Program-made: the position numbers and the translations under genes | Notes under the pieces: model-generated | Told to the model about the DNA's origin: nothing | Databases searched by the model: none | The model's input: only the letters and a program-made list of their open reading frames with translations | Assembly (NCBI GenBank): GCA_037951105.1 | Contig: JBAMJV010003047.1 | Coordinates: forward strand, 124,001-188,000 | DNA length: 64,000 nt | Reading direction: 5' to 3' | Origin: Echinarachnius parma | Lineage: Eukaryota; Echinodermata; Echinoidea; Clypeasteroida; Echinarachniidae | In this document: one piece after another, positions 27,401 through 42,400 of the stretch | Layout: every line of letters starts with the position of its first letter | How positions within the stretch are numbered: position 1 is the stretch's first letter

Positions 27401-30400
27401 GGAGAATTAAAACCTTCCCCCCAAATTTCCACAGATGACAAAATATCAGAATGGGGAACAGATTTTCTGAAGAAGTTGGGTCTCTTTGTTTGTGGTCGTC
27501 TTAACACATGTAGTTGAGGGAGAAAGATCGATAGGAGAAGAAAAAAAAACCTAAAAAGAGGGGGAAAAAGGAGAAGCGTTGTGCTGGGACGCACACAATT
27601 TCTTTGTTCTATGCCCGATGGTTTGGTATAAAGAAAATAAAAAGGATTTGCCATACTTGTGGTATAGTACACATAGTGGGTACAGTGTGTATATTATGGC
27701 TTGGGTGTTATTTCTTTTTTCTCTCCTTTTCCTGTTTTTTATAGATAGATTTTGTTGACTGTAAAAGAGTATGGATGCATGTATGTGAGGGGGGTTTGGT
27801 TTGGAGAACAAAGGCCATTGAAAGGTCAAATGTTTAGATTAGTACTATACCTCACCTATACTACAGGATATATATATTTCTTCAAAACCTTTGTGTAGTT
27901 TATTATAGCTATCTCTCTCTCTATAATTGCTGCACTGTACATACTATGTTGAATACAGTTCTATGAAAGCTTTGTGTAGTTAGCGATCTCTATAATTGCT
28001 ACACTAAAGTATTAATTACATACATTGTATTAGGGGAGCTATCATAATCCATGGTCGAATAGTGTAATGCGTGATTAATCATGAAGCTATTATCATATCA
28101 TTGTAATATACTCATTCAGATTCTGCATATTTAGTGCAATGTATGTTACCAGTATATAATGCTTACGCAATCAATTTGTACATTGACGTGATGAACTAAA
28201 CTACAATTTTACAAAGAATTTTTGCATTTGGCGATTAACTTGTTATTGTGAGCTACATAATAGTGTTTACAATTAGGGAAGTGAAGTATATACTCAGTGG
28301 ATATAATTATATACACTTTGTATTTCCACAGCCATTGGTCATGTTGTAATTTAATGTAAATAATGTTCAAAGGTTAGATATACATACATTCGTACTACAT
28401 AATACATGTATGTATAGTCATGATTGATAGGTTTAATAACAGTACATCGTACACTGCATGAAATATATTTACCAAAGAAATATACACAGTCATTACATAC
28501 ATGTAGTACATCATTAAATACAGTTATTATTATGATTATTATCATACACACCTAGTATTCCAATCGTTCATCTTGTAATATAATATTTAGATTGTTCAAA
28601 GGTTACATACACTCCCTACATTCATATTATTTGTTTAATGTGTTGTTTTTCACTACATGGAAACTAAAACCAGTGAAGTATACGGATTATACATGCAAAT
28701 TATAATGATTAAAATACACACTTCCTATTTCAGTACAATAAGTCGTACAAAATATGTTAGTATTTCAATTGTTCATGTAGTAATATAATGTTGAGAATGT
28801 TCTAAAGTAATGTGTTGGGCAGAACGCAGAACCTGAAACCAGTGAAATATACACATTACTGTAAATTACAATCATTAAAACAGAGAGGTGGGACACTCTC
28901 TGATTAAAATATACACTTCCTATTGAAGTATAATAAGTCATGAAAAATGTGTTCAGAATGTTTAGTTGCGCTCTATACATAATACATAACGAGGAAGGAC
29001 TACACATATTGTGTAACACTAACATGATTATATGCACACTTTATGTTCCTAGATAGCCTATAGGTCAGGCAGTAATTGGTATGGGATGATATTTAGAATG
29101 TTTGAAGGCTATTTATACACTCCATATATATCCAGACTAGGTGCAAACAATATGTTGTACACTAGGTATAGGACAGGTACATTCAAATGTAAAGGTGCAT
29201 ACATACTGTGTTTGTGTACACTTTTTACCACCAAGATCTTACTATTATTATTAAAAGGAAGTTGAAAGTGAATATGAAATTTATCAAGGGTATCATAAAT
29301 TGTGTTTATGCCACTTTGTACTCTAAAGATCGTTATAATACTCCAAGGAAGTGAAAATGAACATGAACGCAAATATTATTCGATATGTTACAAATTCATG
29401 ACACATATTATATGTGATATCTTTAAATTGCATTTCAATAAAGTTGATGAATGATTCAGTAAGCTTGCACATTTTTGTTTGGCTTTAGAAGCAAATTGTT
29501 GGTCATTTTGTATGCTTATTCACAATTTCAAAATTGTGTACACTCTTTTTTTTCTTCTCTCTGTTGACTGTAATATTTTAGAGGAGATCTTTGGGTCAGG
29601 GTTATTTGGGTTATACTCAATCCCCACCTAAACGCCATTAGATTTAATTGTGGAATATTTCTCATTTTACTATGTTTATTCAAGTTGTTATTCCTGGTAA
29701 AGTTTTATTTGAAGCAAAGCAATCAGCAAACCACAGCAACTCAAAATGTAAATGAAAAGTAAGGAAACATGATCAGACAGAAAAATGTTTCAACTTTTAC
29801 CTCCGTTTGACCCAATGAGTTGAATCTGAAGTCATTCTTCTTTTTTTCCCCAGATGTTAGTGGAACATTTTGTTTTGCCCTTATATAGTTACATTTAGAC
29901 AGTGTGAATTGATCAGGAAAACATATGGTCAAAAGAAAATGGGCCCGGAAAAGGATAGGAGAACCAATCCAAAACACGAGAGTAACTGGGAGTAAAAAAT
30001 TTGTTCTGTTTTTAAGTCTATAAAATGTGACCTCACACCACAAAACGACCAATAAGTCGGGGGAAATGATTGTGCTATTTTTTACATGACAGTAATGTAG
30101 AAGTCAATACCTTTAAAATGGTATATAATTTGTCATATTTGGACTAAGCGAACCCTCTCAAAATGAGCAGCCAAGATTTGGAACATGGCTGAATCAGGTT
30201 TAAAGTTAGGGAGAAAGCGGGCCGTTTCAAAGATCTGCGTCCATTCAAGCACTGTAATCTGATCATATTTATTTGATTAAAAATCATATTTACACATGAT
30301 TTCTGATGCTCAAAATTTCACAACAGGTAGATTATGATACCCTCATTCAGGAAATATACAAATCCTGAATTTCATATTTTAAACCAAATTTGGCTATATC

Positions 30401-33400
30401 AGGTAATAACAGACAAACTACCACGGCGACATAACGGTCGTTTTGTGGTGTAAGGTCACAAATAGACTTCAAAACATTAACAAAATTGAACAAATGAAAT
30501 TGCGATAATTAAAGAAGCAAAGACTTCCTAGGAATGAGCAAAGGGGGCTGGGGTGTTATGGCTCTCACCCCAAGCAGTTTAAAAGCAACACAAATTTGGG
30601 GGTAAAGCCAATCATACTTTTCAGGGCAATTTATCATCCAATTTTGTGGCAATATCATATCATTTTGTGACAAAATCATAGACATTATGTGACGAGATCA
30701 TCTAATATTGTGGCATAATTACATAATTTTCTGGCAAATATTGATTTTTCTGGCATGTCTGTGGTGAATACCCTTTTTTGGTCGATTGTCTAAAAAAACA
30801 AACTTGGAACTGAGCAAATGGCCTCATCCTCTCCCTCGGGCAAAAATATACTTGTACGCCCATGTCTACGATTTCCACCTGTAGAAGGATATCTATAGAC
30901 TTCATTGTACCCCGTTGACCTCCCAACTACTTCCTGTATACCTAACTGTGACCTGCGGATCGCTTCCTGTTTCCATATTGAGGTTTTACTCCAAATCTAC
31001 ATACCAGATGATCAGGGTTATTTTAGACTGTCTGCCAGCTATCACTTGTAGTTCAACATATATATTCTATTGTTATTTGTATTTGCATCTCCCTATATGT
31101 TTCTACATTGCTATTATTTGCATACTTACAGTAAGATTTAAACTCTATACATTATCTCAGGAACTTGAGGTTTGTTGTGATATGTATGTATGTTTAAAGC
31201 CATTTATCTAGAAAATATTACTTTTAAAATAAATCATAAAACATTTGCTGGAAGAGTTTATAGCTACATTATAATTATAGTGAAAGTTAGGCGTAGGTAT
31301 CATGGGTTTAGGTTTAAGTTTTAGGGTTTGCGTTTGAGTTTGGGTTTGGCAAGGGTTTGATCATATTTCTTATTGACTTAAAAACAAAAAATTATTAATA
31401 TTGGAGCATTTGTTGCAATAGAGCAAATGTCATGACATTGTATTTTTTTATTAATGCCAAGTTCGACTTGCCATTGTGATTAATATCTCATTGCTATGGG
31501 CACTGAAATGTGTAGTAAATCAATGCTCCTTTTCATAGCTGGGATCAGAGAAGGAGAGTTAATGAGTTGAAAAAATATTGGTTTGTATGTTTTCTTCGTC
31601 TTTATTGTTAAAAGAGGAAGCTTTCTCTATTGCATGATCGGTTTGTTTTGGATTTGTTTGATCTTGATTTTGTGATTGAATTTGCAGTGAATTACCTTAG
31701 GAGTATATGTCAATAAATAGTTAATGTAGTAATGTACATGTATCAATATCTGTGATATTTATAATTTGAGTGAAAGTGTGTGGTGGCAGTGTTAATGAAT
31801 TTGGCGTGCATGATGCGATGATATCAGATGAAGAATACATTTATTTAAATCAAATTATCTATGAACATTTTCTGGGTTTTCCTATGATTACCAATATTTG
31901 TATTGTACAATTTTTGATTGGTAACACAATATTTCTGTTTGTTAAAAAATGCTAAATACTATTTCAATTTTTTATCTTAAGTCATGGATGTCAATTTGAG
32001 AATAAAAAGGTGCTGATTGTTAAAGTTAACTCCATAATTTTGCAAGTATCTCATTTGACCCTCAGTAACCTCGCATTAATCAGTAGTATGATGTATATAT
32101 TATGCTTAATTTCTAAATAGTTCCTTCACCCCACCAAACATTCCTAAGTAGCTTTAATCATCTATTTTTAGATACCACTCAATATCTTTGCGATACTCAG
32201 TAATAACGATGGATGTGCCTTTTTCCCCCAAATAATATATTTGGGTAATATCTCGTAGTAATTTTGATCTTTGAATCTCCCTCAATATCTTTGCAATACT
32301 CTGTAATACTAAAAATTATTACATCAATATCTGATGCAGTATTAGTTGATAATACTAATAATAATCACATCAATGTCTTTGCAATACTCAGTTATACTAA
32401 TATAATGATTACATCAATATCTTTGGATTCTTTGCAATACTCAGTAATACTAATGACGATTACGTACCTTTGTCTCCAAACCGTTCCTCCATCTCCATCT
32501 CACCAAACATTCCCCGCATCTTCCCACCAGGAACAGGTGGCGTCTGGTGGCAGCAGTCTCCGGGCCTCGAACACGAGCTCTTCGCACAAGGCCTCGGGGT
32601 CGCCGCCGCTGCCCCGTCCCCTTTCGGCTACATCCAGGAAGGGGGCGTGTCAGTGGGAAGCCCCGCCCCCTCCGTGGCGACTTTCGATTCGCTCTTTTCC
32701 GACCCGCTCAAACAACGTATGTCACCTCGTAACCGTTGGTTACACCAAGTTGTGGCACGATTTGTGAACATTGTTACCCCCCTTTTCCCCCTCAGTTTCA
32801 TTTGTGAAGCGTAGATGACATTTTTTTTTCACTTAGAGCTTGATTTGATACCTTATCATTTAGCGAAATATCCTCCCTTTCTATTATGATTTTTAACCTT
32901 TTGTGTGTCTTTTTATGATACATAGCCTGATGTATCAACATTCCTGTGATTTTGTCTGCCTCCATACATATTACATTGTATATAGTAAAAAACAACCATG
33001 CAATATTCCCATGTATCACTTGGCAAGTTTAGACGACACATTTAATGCTTGAATTGAGACTATTATTCAGAGACGCGTCAGTGTGTTATGATTTTTAACC
33101 TTTCTTGTCTTTTCATGATGTCTTGCCTGACATACCAATGAGCCATTCATTCACCACAATTTCCCCTTTATCTGTATTTAGATAATTACTCATTTAGAGC
33201 ATGATTTGAGACCATCATTATTTAGAGATACTTTGATGTGTTACTTATGATTAATCCTACTTATGATTTTCATAATTTTTTTTTTTTTTAGAGTTTCTTG
33301 TGTGACATATCTCCCCTCATGATTCTGCACGTCTTGTGTTCCATGATTTGTTTTGTTGTAGATGAGCATGACTGAGAGTTTTAGTTTTCACCTCTTTTAG

Positions 33401-36400
33401 GCAAAAGATTAAGTTTTCAATTGCCCCATACCATCATCATCATTGAAAATTAATTTCATATAACTTTGAAGTGACCCATCATCAATTTTGTTTAGGAAAG
33501 TCATGTACCATAGTCATTGAAATGTAATAATTTAATAATTTTTGCTTTGGTTAGAATTTTTTTATTCAGTCTTACCAAGAATACTTGTGGAATGCTTGTC
33601 ATGTATGTTCCGTTTAAAGGATATTAACTAGTACTTCTTGTTTTACCCTTATAAATTTAATATATTTCTTCAGTTGATGCAGACTTGATCTTCTGACTAT
33701 TTTTAATCCCTTGCCCTCAAGATTCTGAAATCCCCATAGACTTTGTACAAAGCCTACCAGGTTCGCAAATACTGAGATACTGAGATTGCGACGGCTGCCA
33801 ATATGATCTTCATTAATGTGCCAAAAAATTCATGGAATAAGCTAGCATGTTTCATACAAAGTATGTTATTGTCTCCAGTAATGCTCTTTCACCTTATTCT
33901 CCTAGTCAAGTTGGCTGCAACATTTTCTGATGTTTATCTGTAACCCTTTTGCATGAAGATACACATAGTCTTGTTATTGTTTCGTCAGTTATTTAAGCTA
34001 CACATTTTGATTGATTTTAGTTTTGTTTGTTTGCTGATGAGTGAATGGGCCTACATGTTTATGCACATATACTGTACAGTCAAACCTTTGTACAGGTGAC
34101 CTCTATAGACAGGGTCCGGACAAATTGTTTTTCTCTGCAGGAGATCACATTTAGTGGCCACTGTAGACAGTTTGGCTGCGATAGACAGGTGGCCACCAAG
34201 ACAGGTTTGACTGCAGTTTATTCACTGACAATGACATCCATCATAAACCTTGTATAGCGTATGAAATGGAATTCATATGGACCTGTCAGCCTGTTTATTT
34301 TGCTTTCTAATTTGAGAGTACTTTAATATACAGTGTATGAGTGTACAATGACTACGAGTCTCAAACTGTGTATATTTCTGGAAGATATTTCTGGAATTCA
34401 TTTCCATAATGTCTCTCTCTGTCAACAATAATTCATTTCCCCTTTGGAAAATGCTCTCATAATTTACCCTCAAGATACATGTTGATAAAAAAAAAATGAC
34501 ATTGCATCCCCGATGCTGGATTGAAAGGGGACCACCACGCAGAGAAAAATGCAGGCTTATTTGTTACTGTTATTTGATATGAAATAATGTAGATGGCCAG
34601 CATCTTGCATAGGGTTGTGTAATTCATAAACAATGCAATTAATCACCTGAACATTAAAACAGGGCCTTACAAGCCCAAAAGTGGCATTAGAGTTGGAATT
34701 AGAGCTTGGCTCTTATTTCCGATTATGACAGATATTTTAGGTTGAATCATGAAAATATAAGCCTGGTGATATTTCAACAGTATTCAGGAAGGCTATTTTT
34801 ACATTGGTGGGTGGGTCAACAGTCAACTTTCCCTGGGTTGAACTTGAACGCATATTTTTAAGTTGAATTAAAAGTCAAAGGTCTATTCTTGCTCCCTTTT
34901 CTTTGTTTCCAATTTGTTTTAGTTGAATTTTGCTGAAGTCGTAGCTTTTTCTACAGTGTTTTATTGCTTATTTAGTATTAGGAATGTAATAGCTCATTCC
35001 AGATAATACTTATATACAGTCAAACCTGTGTATAGCGACCAACCACGGGAAGCAAGAAAAGTGGCCACTGTAGACAGGTGACCTTTATAGACAGGTTCCA
35101 CCACACTGTTTTTCTCTGCAGGGGAACACTTTTGGTGGCCACTATAGGCAGGTTGGCTGCTATAGACAGGTGACCGCTAGTGCAGGTTCGACTGTATTTC
35201 CCCCTGCCTTTTAAACACACCAGCGGCTGACAGAGTATGAACTTTATACTAGGGAACATCATTTTCGACCTTTTAAATATTTTTAACAAATGTTTTATTT
35301 TAGAAAGTCAACTGTAAAGACTTCACATTTCTCTGCATGAGTTTAGTCGACAGAAATGTCTTGAACCTTTATTAAGCGAATGTTAAGGTCATTTTTAAAT
35401 GTCTACCTGTTTTTTTTTGTTTTAAATAAATGTTCTAGTTATTTGTGTACTTCCTGCTATCTGCATCATGTTATGTACAGTATTGTCTGGCAGAAATATT
35501 TAGGATGCATCAGCACGTATCACAGGGGAAAAAATTAAACATTTATTTTTTTGTGGGGGGGCTACTTTTCGAGCTCGCCTGCATGAAAATAACACTTTGA
35601 TATTTAGTTTGCATTGAACTCTATGCAAATTTACAAGGGCTCTTTTAAGAATTTGTGGGGCTCTTTATAAAGGCATTTCGGGAGCTAAATCGCCCAGAGC
35701 CGCCGTGTATTGTTTGCCACATTACAAGTTTTGACTCTGCCTTTAGTAAAGTTTCTTTTGATGGAGTTTATAAAAAGTATTAGTTATTATAAAGAAAACT
35801 CAACATCTCTGTAGAATGATTACTTTCCCAACTGGGCAACCAAAATATAATACAATTTAATGTTTTTCTTGTTTTAGACCATCTTCATCTGTTTTCAGTC
35901 CACCAAAACTTGATATTTAAAGTCGCGCTTTACTTGCCTGAAAGGGTCATCATACAAAACTAGTTGGTTTCTAGCCTAGGTTGTTCAGGTAACAGTTAGT
36001 CTATATTTTTAACTCAAAGGAATATTATATATTACTAGGCCTATTGAATATGTACTATGCCTATTAAATCCACCTGCTATTTTCCACAAATTGTCTTTAG
36101 AATCTTTTGGTCACATTTTTCAGTCCGTGGCTCGAGCATAATTGATCTTTTCCTGCACCTCTTCCAGCTCAGCCATTTTTCTTTTTTAGTATTCTCTTCT
36201 TTTTTTTGTCGAGAAGAAGAAATAAAGTCAGCAAAAACAGAGACAAGATTTATTATTAAAAGAGGAAATGATAATGTGGTTAGGTCCCTGTGACTCAGCC
36301 AGAGGTGAAAATCACAGGTTTTATTAAAGCTCTACATAGTTTTTTTGCCGACTTAAAATATGTTCCGGAGATAGGATCAGAATAGCAAGAGTTAAGGAAA

Positions 36401-39400
36401 TTCTCTTCTCTAGTTAATCCCTCTCCCATAAGATTATAATTATACAAGTATATTTTACTGTCTTTCTTTAAAAAAAAGTTTGTTGCCGTGTCTTCCTCTG
36501 CTTGCTTGATGTCTTGACTTCAGAGATGGAAAGGCATGAACATACAGTAGCTTTCTTTCTCCCAGTTTTTATTTGTAAAATGGATAATATAGTGTATCTA
36601 GTTGATATAATATATTTTAATGTTTATTGCAACATCAATTCCAGGGGCCCGTTACAATTAATTGTAAGTCAGACAATTTGTGCGTCTCAACCAATCAGAT
36701 TTACGCATTTAGAACACATGACCCGACTTACAATTAATTGTAACTTACTATCGATTGTATTTCTTTCTGCGACGGGTCCCAGGTGTTTCACACTGTGTTT
36801 CACAGTGTGTTATCACACAAGAATTATAACACAAAATGTCATATAACATTCAACAAGGAATTGCCCTCGACTTTTGAAATACTGATGTCAACAAATTGAA
36901 GCATGAACTATTCTGATTACAAACATTCCAACCCAACCCCAAAGTCATAGTTTTCCATGAAATCTAGATCAGTTTTCTTTCAGATTTGCAATTTTCAGAT
37001 CATAGTCACATACTTCAGAATTATTCAAGATTAAAATGGTTGTCTTCGTCTACCGTAGCAAAAATGGGATAGGGTCTTTACGAATGCGCTTTTTTCACAT
37101 TACTCATGTTTATGATTCCTCATTCATTGATGACTGACGTTGATCTCCCCCTCGTTAAAACTATGAAAAGTCTCAAAGAAGATGAAGAAAACCAAAAGGT
37201 ATCCAATGATCACAATAATTTCTTTCATGGGTCAACATCCTGAAGAGAATATACATTACCTCCCGTGACATTGATTAATCCCTTGTTTGTGAGAGCATGG
37301 CGGCTAGCTCTGTCTTTTTTGGATGGATATTTTGTTTTTCTGGATACAAAGATATTTCTGTATTTGAGTGCTTTTGACAGGTGTAGGAAGCCCAGAGAGG
37401 AATAGCACCTCCAATTCAGATGTAAAGTGGGTTGTAGGGAGGTATGGAGAGCACGGCTTGAACAAATTAATGCCGCTTCCTCTTATACGGTCCTCGCAAC
37501 GAAGGCATAATTCCCACCCAGTTTCACTATGATTCATAATAAATGTATTTCCTTCAAATATCTCTATTTAGTCAAATTTTTGCAAAGTTGGGGATAATGC
37601 TATTAGGTTAGATTGCAAGCCTGTATAAAATGCAACATTTAGTCTCTCTTTTCAACTTCATAATGGATTTCCCTTGAATAACTCTAGTGGGATTGGCAAA
37701 ATTAAGGATTATGTAAAGTTAGTTTGCAAACCGGGGTTGTGAAAATGCAACATTTAATATTTCTGCCTCTTGAAGGGTTTGAGTTTTCCTTTGTGGTCTC
37801 TTGAGATTTTTCAGTCTGATTCAATCTGATTTCATCTCTGGTCGACAACTTAGATATATCTTTTCCGCTCATTAATTTATAGATTTATGTAAATTTTCAT
37901 TGAACTGATAATTTTGAAGAACTTTTTGTTGTTTTTGTTGTTTGGAGTGCTTTTTATTTGCATGAACCCATTCGGTTTTCTGTATGTTTTTATTTTTTCT
38001 GTGTGTGTGATTTCTTTATAATAATAGAGTCAAACTTGCTCCAGTGCCCACCTGTATAAGAAGCCCACCTGTCTATAAGGACCATTATCCTTGACTTTAT
38101 AGAAAGGAGATTGCATGTTACAGAACCTGTCTATAAAGATCACCTGCTCATCAATATCACATTATCTGCATCCCTTTGGTGGTCTTTATAGACAGGTTTG
38201 ACTGTGTTTGTAATGATGCACTATAGGTTTAATATTTCTAATACAATTTAACGTGCTCTAGTGATCATTTGTAAAATTATACCACATATATAGGACCATT
38301 ATTTTTGACATCCTATAAAACAGTTTGCATGTTATTGAACTTGTCTATGAAGAACACCTGCTTATAAAGACCACCTTTTCTGAGTCCCTTAGGTGGTCTT
38401 TATAGACAGGGTTGACTGTATTTATAATGATCATGCATAGATTGTTTACAATGCAATAAAACCTGCTCTAGCGACCATTTGTATTATAAGGAGACCCCAT
38501 GTCTGCATGTTACCGAACCTGTCTGTAGAGACCACCTTTTCTGTGTCCCTTAGGTGGTCTTAATAGACAGGTTTGACTTTACTCGCATTGATTGTATCGA
38601 TACATAGAACATGCATTTAACTTGATTAATTTATTTTCCCCCTTCTGTTAGAGAGCATCATTATAGTTTCTGTGTTATGCGTAATGACATTCTGTGTGCC
38701 AATTATATTTTCCCTGCATTAGATAATGTTGCATCTGACATTTTACATTATAATGTAGTCTCATTTGATTTGCTTCATGTATATTTATAGGCTGTAGCTA
38801 GAAATGTCAAAGCCTAGCCATATTTGTATATACATGTACATTTTCTCTGAAGAGTCTGTATGTTTATATTCATACAGTGACGTTTTGATTTGATATTTTT
38901 GTCCGATATCATAATCGTTAGATCCATCTATGCAGTAAATGACGCAGGTACATTTGATAATGTGTTTATGTGCCTCAGGCCTGTTCTATATTTTAGTATT
39001 ATCACTTGGGTACATACATCAGGAAAAAATGCACTATTAGAAATATGTCCCTTTTTGATAATTGACAATTATTCCATTTAGTTTGAAAGGGGTTCAAATC
39101 TAAAGAAGGAAATGGAGAGAGTTGTATATAAGAGAGAAAGATAGGTAGATGTGGGATGGAGGGGGCAGGGGGTGGGTGGGTTGGGTGGTAGGGTGGGTTG
39201 GGTGGTAGGGTGGGTTGGGTGGTAGGGTTGAAGAAACTGAAACAGATAGTGAATACAATGAAACAAAGTGAGATGATAAACAGAAAAATCCACTCAGACA
39301 ATCAGGTTATCTCATGTTTTTATACAAATAAAAAATGATGATAAACAGAAACATTAATACACATTAAAAAATGGCCAAAGTATGGACTAGGATATGAGGC

Positions 39401-42400
39401 ATATCAGCAGAATATAATTTATGACAGCTTCTGAACCCTTCTCCTTTTTTTCATCCTTTAAAATGTCTTGTACTTTTATTTTCTCTCATTGCTTACAGGT
39501 GGAGCCAAAGTAGGTCGGGGTCGAGGAAGGGGGCGTGGCCGAGGCAGAGGCTCCTCCCTCCTGAGTCGCAGCAGCACAACAGGCTCCCCCTCCAGCAGCG
39601 CGAGTGGGAGTGGCCGGGGTAGGAGGGGACGTCCCAGGAAAGTGGACTACGCCCCCCAGAGTCTGTTTGGAGAACATGCAGCATATTTCATGGGGCTGAA
39701 TGGGTCGCCGCTCACTGCGGGGGCTAGTTTAGGGGCGCCTGCCCTCTCTCTACTAGGGGGCACGGATGCACTAGCAGCCCTCCGAGAAGCTCCAGTAAGT
39801 ATCTTGACATTTTTAATTTGTGGGGCTGTAGGCATTATGTACAAAACTGCAACAAAAGTGAATGAGGGTTTCATTTTTATCATGTCAGATAAACTGACAA
39901 ATTAAATTTGTTACTTGATTAGTAACTTCTTAAGCAGTTTTAATATCGAGGAAAAAAAATAAACTAGGTATCTACAAGGCAGGTCTCTGTTTAATCCTCT
40001 TTGCTTTTAAAAGATAGTGAATGTCATTAATATGAAAATGATATATTATCATCCTTGGAAATCAAAATGAAATCAGCTTGACTTTCCATCTCTTTGAAAC
40101 TCTTTGAAGCAATTGTAGTCAAATTTGTAAACTAGTTGGTAACTTAATCAACATTCTTCACACAGGCAACAGTTCTCAAGACGCCATCTCTCTCCTCCCT
40201 GAGTCGGGAACGGGAGCGCTCCACCCCCTCCCCAAGCACCGCCTCCAAACACAGCAATAGCCATGCCCACTCTTCCTCCCACACCACCGCCTCCTCTTCC
40301 TCCCACCACCATCACAACCACTACAAGGATAGGAGTGCGTCCAGGGGGCGGGACCGGGAGGCGGAGCTTAACGATGAGGAGGCGGGGCTGTATAGTAGAG
40401 AGGCAAGACTCCTTGCCAGCAGGGAGGCTGGACTTAGCAGAAGTGAGGTGGGGCTTAGCAGAAGTGAGGCGGAGCTTAGCAGAGGGGAGGCAGGGCTTAG
40501 TGACAGTGATGGCAGCATGTCGGACCTGGAGGCGGGCATTCTGAGCTCGGCCAGCCATGTAGAGACTAGCAGCGGAGGGTCATTATCGGACTCGGAGTCA
40601 GACAAGGAGATGGCAGCAATAATGGAGGTGGGTTGGTCAGAAGTTATTAAGCCTGAATCCCGGTGCAGTCAGAGCCGACTCGACCCGAGCCACAGTCGGT
40701 CCGATTCAGTCACAGCCGATTCAACATATTGAATCGGCTCCGACTGGCTCCTGACTGGCAAATCGGAGTTGTGAGGCAATGAATCTTTAGAATCATGGGG
40801 AAGAATAAATAGAGGAAAACTAGATAAACAATCAGAAGAACATATATGGTGATGTGCAGTAGCCCTTCCAAGATGGTTTGATTTTGGTACAAAACACATT
40901 CTCCATAGACGCCAGCCTGGTACCACTCATGAAAGGGGTTGTACAGTGATCGCCGCTAGATGGGGATTTCGTAAGGAAATTTTCTTCACTTGATCGGGTG
41001 CACCTGCTTTAAAAGGGGTAAAATAAACCTTGCAACAGCCTACCCAATCAACCGAAGAATACTGCTGATTTGCTGATGGATAGTGTATCAGAACTGGGAT
41101 CAGATTACAAACTTAAACATCTAAAATAATCATTCACATAACCAATTAATTTTTGTTATCTTTCCTTTTTTCAGACCAAAAAGCAGCTTGAGGCTAAGCA
41201 GAGAGAGCTTCTCCAACAGCAGGAGCATCTCAAGAAGCAGCAGGTCAAGGCGCAGGAGAAGAAGAAGGTAAGGATTTCTTGCATTCTTGAGACTGTTGGT
41301 CAACGGGTCATCACAGCATCAGTGTGACCAATGCCTCTCTCTACTCTTATAGTGCAAAGTCATGTGAAGTCCACAGGGTTTGTGAACATGGGAATGGGAG
41401 GGTTATAGTGGTATTTTTCTCCCCAAGGATTAGTTTTCACAATTTTGTTTATTCTTGGACCCAAGGTTTCCCAGTTTTCAGGCAAAAGCCTGAATTCAGT
41501 CCCAGGTCACCAAAAAAGAAATGAAGACTCATTTGTATTAAACATTTTGCACACACATCAGGTAACATGCATCAATTTTCAGGCCACTTAGGTCACCTAG
41601 AAAGAAATTTAGGCTCGTTTGTACCATTTTGCACACAATTCAGGTAACATGCATCAATTGTCCGGCTCTCTACTCATAGTGGCCCACTGACATCCCAGGG
41701 ACCCAGACACTTGACACCATTTTGTTTGAATATCACTTTATAAAGGATCTTTGTCAACAAGAGGAACATGAATGGACAATACTTGAATGTAATATATACC
41801 ATATGAATTATGATTGATGGGATTTTTAGTGCTGTAAAGAAATATCAAGAGGAAAGTTAGAATGTTAGAAATGTTTTAGTTGTGTGTTAGTTGACCTTTT
41901 TCACCTGCATTTGTATATATTGCACAATTTGAAACGCATATTTGCACACACAATATAGCCAGTTAATCAACTTATGAAACTGTTTTGATTGTGTTTAGAG
42001 AGTGTCTTGTTCTTCACAACAAAAATATCTGCACTCCTTTTGAAATTCACCATCGAAACTAAGCACATAAAAACATTCAAATGAAATACATATATGCATA
42101 GGGAAAGGTGTTTAATTTCAATGTCAGACATACAGCTATATATTGATTATATACAGTTATTAGTGATTATGTTTACGAGACATTGATGTTATGCTCGAGA
42201 GACATGAAATTCATAGCATTTTTGCTGGAATGTGACAATGTCACAATCACCATTCGCAAGCTCAGTATAATTCACACATTTCTGTACATGAGTCACAGCT
42301 TCACACAAGTCTATCAAAACCCTCAACACTACACATGCATCAAGTATGAACCATATATATGTTTCATCATACACAATGTTTTATATGTTCCCGTAGGCAG

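Larger units (their letters stand above)
13353..32530 (+). other. BAZ2 intron 3 (19.2 kb)
   Basis: By far the longest intron. Contents: one complete AGAAGGGCG MITE (14488), tandem repeats (16940, 18027, 19240, 27061, 28322, 32140), a small hairpin (23718), a GGGCAAGT relative (24826), a foldback (25788), a large inverted-repeat element (30026). The stretch 20390-20990 is less AT-rich and repeat-free and may be a conserved element. Between these the sequence is AT-rich and I see no exon with both splice sites and phase. Confidence 0.7.
32717..39498 (+). other. BAZ2 intron 4
   Basis: Holds a three-copy minisatellite with ATGATTTTTAACCTTT (about 32835-33310), five TCAAACCT-type elements (34075, 35015, 38027-38582), a CTACTTTTC repeat (35566), a foldback (36644), a two-copy repeat (37538-37770) and a G-rich minisatellite (39171-39228). 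No exon recognised. Confidence 0.72.

Noticed and set aside
32264-32767. Plus-strand 167-codon ORF and a second one in another frame over exon 4
   Set aside because: The frame joining phase 1 exons 2/3 and 5 is the one reading GTGGVWWQQ; the longer ORF runs through a tandem repeat.
39002-39301. Minus-strand ORF with THPTTQPTLPPNPP-like repeat
   Set aside because: Comes from the complement of the G-rich minisatellite.
40148-40605. Minus-strand ORFs of 136 and 94 codons opposite exon 6
   Set aside because: Shadow of a GC-rich, repetitive coding exon; the plus strand has splice sites and matching phase.
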